The notes beneath the pieces are model-generated. The model saw only the letters and a list, made by a program, of their open reading frames with translations. It did not search any database and was not told where the DNA came from. Positions 32,664 through 42,100 of a stretch of 64,000 bases of DNA are shown one piece after another (position 1 is the stretch's first letter; each line of letters begins with the position of its first letter). The translations under genes were made by a program, and so were the position numbers. Source of the DNA: Lotus japonicus (taxonomy: Eukaryota > Streptophyta > Magnoliopsida > Fabales > Fabaceae). Location of the stretch: NCBI RefSeq assembly GCF_012489685.1, contig NC_080042.1:35097158-35161157 (forward strand). Reading direction: 5' to 3'.

Positions 32664-33995
32664 CTAGGTGGTCAGATTCTGAATAGAGGATCTGGTGTCT
32701 TGTTGGAACTGCATGTTTTGGGCTGTCATCTGCTTCAACATATCCTCCAATGAAGATTCTTTAGATTGCGGTGCAGCAGGGTTGTTAGCCTGTTGTTGCA
32801 TTGGAGGAGGAACATATGGTCTAGCATTATTCTGAAACGGTGCTTGGGCAGGTTGTGACTGATCAGACCATCTAAGATTTGGATGATTTCTCCAGCCAGG
32901 ATTATATCTGTTAGATGACAGATCATAATTTTGCTGAGGTCGATTATTGAAAATGTTGGCAGCATATGCTTCAGGATTCTCATCTGTAGGTTCCTGCAGA
33001 GAAGGACAAACATCAGTATTATGGTCTTTAGTGCAAATGCCACAAACCTTTGCCTGTTGTGAAGGTTTATTCTGGTTCATGGCCAATTGAGTAACCAAGC
33101 TGGCAATGGTTTCCATCCTCTTCTCAAGCTTGTCCATCATTGGATCTGTCCCAATCTCATTAACAGGTTTAACAACATCATTACTCCTTGTTTGAAACTG
33201 GTGAGAATTAGCAGCCATCTTCTCAAACAACTGCCTGGCTTCAGTAGGATTCATGTCATTCAATGCACCTCCACAAGCAGCATCAATGAGATGTCTCTCC
33301 ATGTTGAGCAAACCCTCATAGAAATACTGAACTAGGAGCTGCTCGGAAATCTGGTGATGGGGGCAGCTCACACATAGTGTCTTGAATATTTCCCAGTATT
33401 CATGTAGAGTCTCTCCATGTAGCTGCCTGATTCCTGAGATGTCTTTTCTGATTGAAGTTGTCCTAGAGGCAGGGAAGAACTTCTCAAGAAACTTTCTTTT
33501 CAGGTCGTCCCAGCTTGCAATGGATGAAGGAGGCAGGTTATACAGCCAAGTCTTTGCAGTTCCCTGAAGGGAATGAGGAAAAGCCTTCAAACATATATGA
33601 TCTTTGTCAACTTCAGGAGGCTTCATGGTGGATATGACAGTACGAAACTCCTTGATATGCATATGAGGATCTTCACCTGCAAGACCACCAAACTTAGGCA
33701 ATAAATGGATTAGTCCAGTTTTGAGTACACATGGTACATCCTCAGGATACTGGATACACAAGCTTTTGTAGGTGAAATCAGGTGCAGCCAGCTCCCTTAA
33801 TGTTCTCTCTCGCGGTCCTTCTTCAGCCATGTTATCAGAAACTGCAACAAAATCAGAATCAAAATCAAGGTCAGAATCAGAATCACTTGAATGAGGATCA
33901 ATAACAAAAGCTCTACGTGCTCTAATTAACCTATGAAATTCTCTATCTATTTCAGAAATAAATGGATGCAAAAACCCAGGATTAGCCCTAGTCAT
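32664..33995 (-). CDS. gag: Athila gag
   Basis: 443 residues starting MTRANPGFLHPF. An Asp/Ser-rich acidic stretch at 36-52 is followed by the retrotransposon gag fold (about 65-250, with HLLPKFGGLAGEDPHMHIKEF and KRKFLEKFFPASRT). A C-x2-C-x4-H-like knuckle (CGICTKDHNTDVC) follows at about 315. The tail is Gln/Asn/Pro-rich. The frame is intact to a TAG, after which the protease continues in frame. That stop may be original or a mutation. The protein would assemble the particle for Athila RNA, but this copy lacks the rest of pol. Confidence 0.85.
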   Translation of the reverse strand: MTRANPGFLHPFISEIDREFHRLIRARRAFVIDPHSSDSDSDLDFDSDFVAVSDNMAEEGPRERTLRELAAPDFTYKSLCIQYPEDVPCVLKTGLIHLLPKFGGLAGEDPHMHIKEFRTVISTMKPPEVDKDHICLKAFPHSLQGTAKTWLYNLPPSSIASWDDLKRKFLEKFFPASRTTSIRKDISGIRQLHGETLHEYWEIFKTLCVSCPHHQISEQLLVQYFYEGLLNMERHLIDAACGGALNDMNPTEARQLFEKMAANSHQFQTRSNDVVKPVNEIGTDPMMDKLEKRMETIASLVTQLAMNQNKPSQQAKVCGICTKDHNTDVCPSLQEPTDENPEAYAANIFNNRPQQNYDLSSNRYNPGWRNHPNLRWSDQSQPAQAPFQNNARPYVPPPMQQQANNPAAPQSKESSLEDMLKQMTAQNMQFQQDTRSSIQNLTT

Positions 33996-34358
33996 GCAAC
34001 ACTAAGTATCCCAAATAGAATAAGAATCACTTGAAAGTAAATTTTTTTTTTCAAAACCCTAAAAAAACTTTTGGCGGAAGGCCTCTTTTTGCGTTTTTAA
34101 GAATCGATATCACAGCGTAGCGGTCACAGATGAATTGGAAATTTTTTTCTACCCCAAAAGCATATATAATATGTTCAATTCCGAGTTTTGGAGCAAAATA
34201 TATGGCCGTTTGAAGTTACAGCCTAATTATCCTTCAAAAATCACTAATCCTTACCTTCACCAACAAATCCAGTACCTGCGTCAGAGATCGAACTTGTTAA
34301 TACTACTACTAATAATACTAATAATACTAATACTATTGAACCTTTGGTAAAGACGATA

Positions 34359-34377
34359 GTCCCCGGCAACGACGCCA
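34359..34377 (-). other. Athila primer binding site, tRNA-Asp type
   Basis: Minus-strand TGGCGTCGTTGCCGGGGA, one or two bases off the usual TGGCGCCGTTGCCGGGGA, and placed four bases inside the LTR end at 34382. Confidence 0.75.
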
Positions 34378-34381
34378 AATT

Positions 34382-35442
34382 TGATCGAGGCCGTACCCGA
34401 TACAAATAATTAATTTAGAAAACTGTAGTAACTAGGAAGTGACTCCTAGGTCGTTTCCCAAGGATTATCGTTTCAACAAAGACTCAGTATTAAGAGAACG
34501 CACAACACACACACACGGGGGGGTTTTGTGATTCAGTTCAAAAGATTAGCAGAAAGTAAAAACAGATTAATACGATAAGTAAAGACGGACGAATCCCTTC
34601 GTTCAGTATATCGCTGCTCAATCACGGGTATCTAAAGATCAATTCTTGTTATTAGTTTCCTAGTTCGTGAGAATTAATTAACTAAGCGATAACTAATTCA
34701 CAGATTCCTAAACTAAGCGATTAAGAATCGTTTACGCCCTAATATGAACTAAGCGAACATACATCATCTTCTATTTCGTGAACATAAGGAATTAAGCAAA
34801 CCTAAGCCAGAATTAGAGATGAAGAAAACTAATCAGGTGAATTCTATTAAGCACTATACCTCAAGAGCGCGATATACTTTGCAAAGGAATTCGTTCAAAG
34901 TGAATTAGCCTTCCATGGATGGGGCGAATTCAACAATTATATTGGAGAAGAGAATAGGGATTAAAAGCATAAAATCCTAGCAGAGCTCTAATATAACTGA
35001 AATTAGAAATTGCATAAAATAATAATCAGAAGGCAAAAGGTAATTGTTTCTCTCAGCACAAACCCTTAAATAGGAGCTGAGATTACAAATCCTAATCAAA
35101 ATCAAATCCTAAAAGATAACAATAAATCCTAACAAATCCTAAAGATAGAGTTTTAAAATAACAACCTAAATAAGTTTGAATCTGAAAGATATCAAACTTA
35201 ATTTATTTCAAAATTAAATCCTAATATTTCCTAAAATACAATCTTCACTCCAGCACAATTAAATCTTCATTCCGCAATTCTCCAAAATGCCCTTGATGTC
35301 AAATAAAACATGAAAATAAGAATAAACGTAATTAGACCAAATAATAGAAATCTCTGTCAAGCAAGGTCAATTAATTACGAATAATCATTAATAATGACAA
35401 ATTAAGGCTATATAAAATGGATAAAATATTGCTCATCAATCA
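34382..35442 (-). repeat. Athila 5' LTR
   Basis: About 1061 bp. On the minus strand it begins TGATTGATGAGCAATATTTTA and ends GGGTACGGCCTCGATCA. The start could also be four bases further in (TGATGAGC). No second copy is in the window. Confidence 0.7.
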
Positions 35443-36000
35443 CCAAGCTCAATCGACAACCCTAAGGTTAGTCTATATGCTCGTGCAAATGCAATGCCAC
35501 ACAGGCACATCAAATGATCCGAATATAAACGCCATTTTGATATGAGGTAGGCGGGACAACACTTCGTCGGTCTGATACCCACTCCAGTATCGACCTGTGA
35601 CTAGTGAATGCCACTTAGTTGATACCCACTCCAGTATCAACATAGTTGATAACCTCTCCATTATCAACATCTGAAGGTACGACCACTCCATCGTCCTCAG
35701 AAGACAGGCATGGCCACTCCACCATCCTGACAAAATGTATGCATGCGTAATATGAATCATGGTTAGCCAAACAAACAAGAACGCCCTCTCCAGTGTTCAT
35801 GTTTACTGCTAAGAAAATAGTCAAACTAGGACACAATTCTGGTTTCATCACCAACGGTGGCACTCCGCTCCAAGTGACCGAAGTTTACACTATGACAGGT
35901 CACTCAACTCCAAGTAACCGTGTCACCGAGTCTCGTCTTTCCTTTCTCAAAAATTATCAAATAAAGTTCCCCTTTGAAATTCTCTTTTCTAAAAAGGATT

Positions 36001-36786
36001 GAAGTCCCCTTTGAAAATATCCTTCTCATTCTTTAAAAGTTTTGCAGTGCAAATAAACCTTCTTTTATTAAAAAAAAATTATACATCATAAAGTAAATTA
36101 AAAAATTAAATTAAATTAAATTATCAAAAAAATATCTCCTTCATCTTCTCATTTTTTTTTGATAAGCCAACACATTGCATTTAACCAGCACAAGGGATGC
36201 TATCCCAAATACAATGAGAAAAAATTCTGTCTAGAAACAAGAATCAAAGATACAATAGGAGCAGAAAATGTAAACCAGAAAATCATGACCTGTTTCTTCT
36301 TGTACAGATTCATCAAACAAGTTTAGATTTGCAAACATTAGGAAAATGCCACTTGCATGTACAATGATTATCGAAAAACCAAACCGCAACTACATCTCAA
36401 TTATTTAGGAAATGTGACAGAACATATGGATCACTAATTGATCAACAAATTAGTCTCTCTAGCCAAATCAGTCACAATTTTCTGTTCACCTTTCACATTA
36501 TCTTATCTACATGCTGAGAACAATTTTTTTTCCAGAAATTCTACAGAACCCCAAATCAATCTCGAACGATAAGCAAGGTCTGAACTAAAAACCCAAATGA
36601 CACCTCCCGTTAACCCGTTTCTCCTCCTTTCTTCTTCCCCTTCATCATCAATCTTCATTCTCTTATACACAGAACCCATTGAACACACAAGACAAAACCT
36701 ACAAAAGGTTTGATTTTCTTAAAGATTCACAAAACCCATAATACACATGAATCTCTTAACCTGTTTGAGGTTCAATTCTCATAAGC
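36001..36786. other. AT-rich and retroposon-like remnant, no gene
   Basis: 36060-36140 is A/T-rich. 36152-36330 opens with a poly-T run followed by GATAAGCCAACACATTGC, compatible with the 3' tail of a retroposon on the minus strand. 36500-36786 has CT-rich, leader-like sequence before the ORF at 36787. Confidence 0.3.
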
Positions 36787-37017
36787 TTGATGGGTGATAC
36801 AACGCCACAGATTGGAAGTCAGCTACCAATGGCAGTGGTGCCGAAACTGGAAGATTTCTTCGAGAGCCACCAAGGCGAAGTGCAAGGTTCTTCTTTTTCA
36901 CTCTCTCTGTTCGACCATGTGCCTCCACCTCATGGGTTCTTCAACAACGAGCAGGATCTGAACTCGGTTGCTGATGCTGAGTTTCAAGCCGAGTTGGCCA
37001 CCATGAATCTGGGATGA
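36787..37017 (+). pseudogene. Short ORF, possible fragment of an AP2/AINTEGUMENTA-like gene
   Basis: 77 residues or fewer, starting MMGDTTPQIG. PKLEDFFESHQG resembles the conserved N-terminal PKLEDFFG motif of AINTEGUMENTA-like AP2 transcription factors. The adjoining SLFDHVPPPHGFFN would fit their low-complexity N-terminal half. No AP2 DNA-binding domain follows in the next 1.5 kb, so at best this is an exon-1 fragment or pseudogene. The match rests on one short motif. Confidence 0.25.
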
Positions 37018-38694
37018 GGGAGGCGCGATCTGGGCTAAGGGAGGCACGATCTAGGTTAAGAAGCAACACTCCTCTATGTTCCTCTCTATTTCTGTTGAGG
37101 GTGGGGGTGGGGAGTCGTGGGTTTGGGTTTCGTTTGGGTAAGGGTTGGGGTTTCTGTTGAGGGTGGGGGTGGGTTTGTTTGTTCCAGTGAGTATGAAGCT
37201 CCGGTGGGTTTGTATGAGGGTGGGTTACAGGTCTAAGAGATCAAAGAAGGAGAAGAAGCACAAGTCAAGGAACAAGAATTATGGACTTGCATTTTTCTGG
37301 GTTAGAATGATGAAGATGATGAACATGGACCAGTGGATGATGGTGATAATGAAAGTGTTTTGGGTTTGTTAATTAGATTACGTTAATTTTGTTAATTTGT
37401 TTTATTTTTCTTAATTTAATTTAATTTTTTGATGTCTTCTTTTTTTTAAATCCACGTAACGTAAGTGTTTACATAGGCCTCATCAATACAATTCGCAGGC
37501 CAAATCATCACTCGCCGGAGCCCGGGCTCCGGCGAGGACCTACTCCAAACGTTTTACATATAAGAGGACCTTTTGCACAAATTGTTTCGAGGAGGGACCT
37601 AGTTCAGACGACGAGACAAAGACATTGACTAATTTGAGGATTCAACCTTTAAAAGATTGAATTTGAAAACTGATGAAGAACTAGAATAAAAAGGTTCAAG
37701 CTTTGCCAAGGTTACACAGATAAGCATCGTAGAACATCAAATTGAGATTGAGAAATAGTTTGAATTTGGACAGACAAATACCCATATGAAAAAGAAGGGC
37801 TTGGGATGGAGGGTTGGGTGATTTATGGGTTCTAGGTGGGGGGAAAAGTATGGATTTTAAGAATTTGAGCAGACAAATACCCATTTGAAAAAGAAGGAGA
37901 TGAAAAGTTGAAAGTCTGTTCTGATTTCTGAGATTGAGATGATTTCTTCTTTCTGATCCTCTTGCTTGACTAAAAACGTGTACTTTTTTAATTGAACCAA
38001 CTCAACCAAGTCATAACCAACTTTGGTATTCTCAGTGGGAAGAGATTGGATTTTTTCCAACCGTGGGTGTCAAGGATTCAGAGAAAGGAACAAGATTTGA
38101 TTTGTCTTAGAGCTAATGACATTACTTACCATTCACTACTCATACACTAATATTTAAATTATTTGAATTTTTGAAAAATACCAATTTACCTGTAAACCTA
38201 GTGCAGTAGGTAAAAAGCATTGTGCAACTATATACAAGTTTTGTGTATAATAAATTTTTCCCAAATATACATCAAATCAAATTTCAAATCTTCGTAGTTC
38301 GTAGTTCATACAATCGTACTTGATGCAGCCAAGTACGAAGAGTGCGTCTTACCTTGAAAGAGTTAAAGTACTGGAGAAATGAGATTAACAACTCTTTCAC
38401 TGTCCTAATTCAAATCAACATGACTAGAAATCAAAGGGAAATAAATCTTATATTCAACCTGCTAATATAGAAATCATATCTGAATCCCGTTATAAAAAAA
38501 ACATGGCTTAAATAAGTTTTCCGTCCCTAACCTTTACTAAATGCTTGACATTGGTCCCTCATCGGAGAAAAGGTGGGTTTTAATCCCTAACTTTTGTCAA
38601 AAGGTTTGGTTTTGATCCCTCCGGAGCTCTGGGTCAACGCCGGAGCTCCGAAGACCCATGTGGCATGGCCACGTGGGATTAATGAGACCAGGTG
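37018..38694. other. Mostly unassigned sequence with small repeats
   Basis: 37060-37250 is G/T-rich, with GGTTGGGGTTTCTGTTGAGGGTG-like words repeated. GACAAATACCCAT(A/T)TGAAAAAGAAGG occurs twice, near 37776 and 37872. 38510-38640 repeats the themes TCCCTAAC and CCGGAGCTC, typical of a plant repeat but not identified. The Tat target AGGTG is at 38690-38694. No gene is supported. Confidence 0.4.
37511..37536. repeat. Perfect 26-bp palindrome
   Basis: CTCGCCGGAGCCC joined to its exact complement, no spacer, GC content above 75 percent in AT-rich surroundings. It could extrude as a hairpin, or mark a MITE end or insertion scar. Confidence 0.95.
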
Positions 38695-38958
38695 TGGACT
38701 GGGCGAGCCCCTAGAGGGGCAACGCCCAGCATATAGCCGGCCCCGTGGCGGGGCCCTGGCCTTAAATTGGGCCTTGATCTCGGAGGCCCAATTGGCCCAA
38801 TAGGTAGTACCCGAGCTCTATAAATTGGAGGTAGTTATCAGTTGTAAGGGACGGGGGCTCATTTGATGAAATCATACATGAAATTCAGCATTCTCTCTCT
38901 AGCGCAATTCTCCACTCTCTAGGTACTATACCTTTCATCAATGTTCATGGCAAGAACA
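38695..38958 (+). repeat. Tat 5' LTR
   Basis: Begins TGGACTGGGCGAG and ends GGCAAGAACA. It contains GCTCTATAAATTGG (TATA box, about 38815-38824), followed by GTAAGGGACGGGGGCTC. The copy at 46016 matches it nearly base for base. Confidence 0.9.
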
Positions 38959-38960
38959 TT

Positions 38961-38978
38961 TGGCGCCGTCTGTGGGGA
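38961..38978 (+). other. Primer binding site of the Tat element
   Basis: TGGCGCCGTCTGTGGGGA starts two bases after the LTR end. This is the usual priming site of plant Tat elements. I have not assigned the tRNA with certainty (probably Arg). Confidence 0.75.
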
Positions 38979-39121
38979 CTGTAAACTTTCTACTCCCATT
39001 CACGTGGATTGATTGTGCAGGAAGTTATCTCTGTTTGTGATCGGCAATTCTCTGGACTTTTGATTTTGATTCTGTAACCGGTGTTCGTTTTCTGATCGAG
39101 TTTGCATCGTTCTTGGTTTGG

Positions 39122-42100
39122 ATGGAGACTCGACGCAGGAGGCAGCATCATTCACCGGTGCGTCAGCGAATTTCGCCGCCTCGGCGGCCTCATCGTGTGA
39201 TCCTGGATTCTCCGGTACGAACGGCGGGAGTACAGCCGCCTTCTCCTCCTCCATCACCACCACCTCCTCCATCGCCTTCACAGGTTGGATCTCTGGAGCG
39301 CTCACCAGAGAATTCACCTGCTCCGGAGCAACAGCCGGCGGTGACACAGGAGCAATGGCGCCATCTGATGCGCAGCATTGACAACATCCAGCAGAGGAAT
39401 GAGCATCTACAGGCTCAGTTGGATTTCTACCGTCACGAGCAGCGGGACGATGGAAGCAGAGAAGCAGATTCCGTGGCTGAGTTCCGTCCGTTCTCGGAAT
39501 ATGTCGAGAGTGTGGCGATTCCGGATAATATGAAAACGTTAGTTCTGGATTCTTATAGCGGAGATTCCGATCCGAAGGATCATCTTCTGTATTTCAATAC
39601 GAAGATGGTGATAATTGCGGCGTCAGATGCGGTGAAGTGCAGGATGTTTCCATCGACGTTCAAATCGACGGCGATGGCGTGGTTCACAACTTTGCCGCGC
39701 GGATCGATTTCGAATTTCAGAGACTTCTCATCAAAGTTTCTAGTGCAATTTTCGGCGAATAAGAATCAGCCGGTGACGATCAATGACCTATATAATATTC
39801 GCCAGCAAGAAGGAGAGTCACTGAAGGAGTACATGGCAAGGTACAGCGCAGCGTCGGTCAAGGTTGAGGACGAGGAGCCTCGAGCTTGTGCTCTAGCATT
39901 TAAAAACGGTTTGCTACCGGGAGGATTGAACAGTAAATTGACACGTAAGCCGGCGCGTTCGATGGAGGAGATGCGTGCTCGCGCCAGCACTTATATTCTT
40001 GATGAGGAGGACGACGCTTTCAAAAGAAAGCGCGCGAAGCTGGAAAAGGGCGACACGTCGCCCAAGCGCGCGAAAAAAGATAAGAATGGCGAAGATAAGG
40101 GGGATGGCAAGCAGCAGCGGCAAGATAAAGGGAAGCCGGCATTGAGGCCGACCAAGGAGCAGTTGTATCCACGGCGTGATGACTATGAACAGCGCCGGCC
40201 ATGGCAATCCAAGTCCCATCGCCAGCGGGAGGAAGCTGACATGGTAATGAATACCGAATTAACGGATATGCTCCGTGAGGCGAGGGGCGCAAATCTAGTG
40301 GATGAGCCAGAGGCCCCTAAGTATCAATCACGGGACGCCAATCCCAAGAAGTGGTGTGAATTCCATCGGTCCGCCGGGCACAGCACAGACGACTGCTGGA
40401 CTTTGCAGCGGGAAATTGATAAGTTGATTCGGGCAGGATATCAAGGAAATCGCCAAGGCCAGTGGCGCAACAACGGCGATCACAACAAAACGCATAAGCA
40501 AGAGGAGGAGCGAGTGGACACTAAGGGCAAGAAAAAGCAAGAATCAGCGGCTATCGCCACAAGAGGAGCTGATGACACGTTCGCTCAACACTCAGGACCG
40601 CCCGTCGGGACCATAAACACCATCGCTGGAGGGTTTGGCGGCGGTGGCGACACCCATGCGGTGCGGAAACGCCATGTTCGTGCGGTTAATTCCGTTCATG
40701 AGGTCGCTTTTGGATTCGTACACCCTGATATAACAATCTCGATGGCAGACTTTGAGGGAATAAAGCCTCATAAGGATGACCCGATCGTAGTGCAGTTAAG
40801 GATGAACAGTTTCAACGTTAGAAGGGTACTCCTGGATCAGGGTAGTTCGGCTGATATCATTTATGGCGATGCATTCGACAAGTTAGGACTAACTGACAGT
40901 GATCTGACTCCATATGCAGGAACCTTGGTAGGTTTCGCGGGGGAGCAAGTGATGGTGCGAGGATACATTGATCTAGACACAATATTCGGGGAAGATGAGT
41001 GTGCCAGGGTTTTGAAGGTAAGGTATCTGGTTCTCCAGGTGGTGGCATCTTACAACGTCATCATTGGGCGAAATACATTGAATCGCCTTTGTGCTGTAAT
41101 TTCAACGGCCCACTTGACGGTCAAGTATCCGCTAAGCAGTGGAAATGTTGGAAAGCTGAAGGTGGACCAGAAGATGGCGAGGAAGTGTTACAATAATTGC
41201 CTTAACTTGTATGGCAAGAAGAGTGCGTTGGTCGGTCATAGATGTTATGAAATTGAAGCTTCGGATGAAAATCTTGACCCACGTGGCGAGGGGTGGGTAA
41301 ACAGGCCCACGCCAATTGAAGAAACGAAGGCGCTAAAGTTTGGCGATCGCACTTTGAAGATTGGGACCAGACTGACAGAAGAGCAGGAGACGCGCCTGAC
41401 AAAGCTTCTTGGGGAGAACCTAGATTTTTTTGCTTGGAGCTGCAAAGACATGCCTGGAATTGATCCAAACTTCATCTGCCATCGACTAGCATTGAATCCA
41501 AGTGTCAAGCCTGTTTCACAACTTAGGCGGCGCTTGGGAGGAGACAAGGGAAAGGCGGTTCAACAGGAAGTTGACAAGTTGCTGGCCGCAGAGTTCATCA
41601 GGGAAGTGAAGTATCCGACGTGGTTGGCGAACGTCGTAATGGTGAAGAAGGCGAACGGGAAGTGGCGAATGTGTGTAGATTACACAGACTTAAACAAAGC
41701 ATGTCCAAAAGATTCGTATCCCCTTCCCAGCATTGATAGCCTCGTTGATGGTGCCTCGGGCAACGAACTGCTTAGCTTGATGGACGCTTATTCTGGCTAT
41801 CATCAGATCCGCATGCACCCGGCAGACGAGGACAAAACGGCTTTCATGACCGCCAGAGTCAATTATTGCTATCGCACCATGCCGTTTGGACTAAAGAACG
41901 CTGGGGCGACCTACCAAAGGTTGATGGATAGGGTGTTTGCTGGGCAGGTGGGAAGAAACATGGAGGTTTACGTTGATGATATGATTTTTAAATCGGTACG
42001 TGGTTTGGACCATCATCAAGATCTGGGGGAAGCATTTGGCGAGATAAGGAAGCACAATATGCGCCTCAACCCGGAGAAATGCTCTTTTGGTGTTCAGGGT

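Larger units (their letters stand above)
31985..35442 (-). mobile_element. Athila-lineage gypsy element, truncated
   Basis: On the minus strand: a 5' LTR (35442-34382), a tRNA-Asp-type priming site, gag, and the start of the protease, then a break at the (TA)n tract. The gag type (TLRELAAPDF, HLLPKFGGLAGEDPH) and the Asp priming site are those of plant Athila/Calypso elements. RT, integrase and the 3' LTR are missing. Confidence 0.85.
31283..36000 (-). mobile_element. Long LTR, minus orientation, split by an Athila fragment
   Basis: Opens with the complement of a long-LTR terminus (TGTAACGCCTCGATTTCTCG) and runs to about 31985. It resumes after 35442, where GCATGCGTAATATGAATCATGG and TTAGCCAAACAA parallel the family-A LTR around 25930-25960 in the same order. 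A repeat of GATACCCACTCCAGTATC lies at 35574-35640. The far end fades into AT-rich sequence near 36000 and no terminal TG is clear. Confidence 0.55.
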
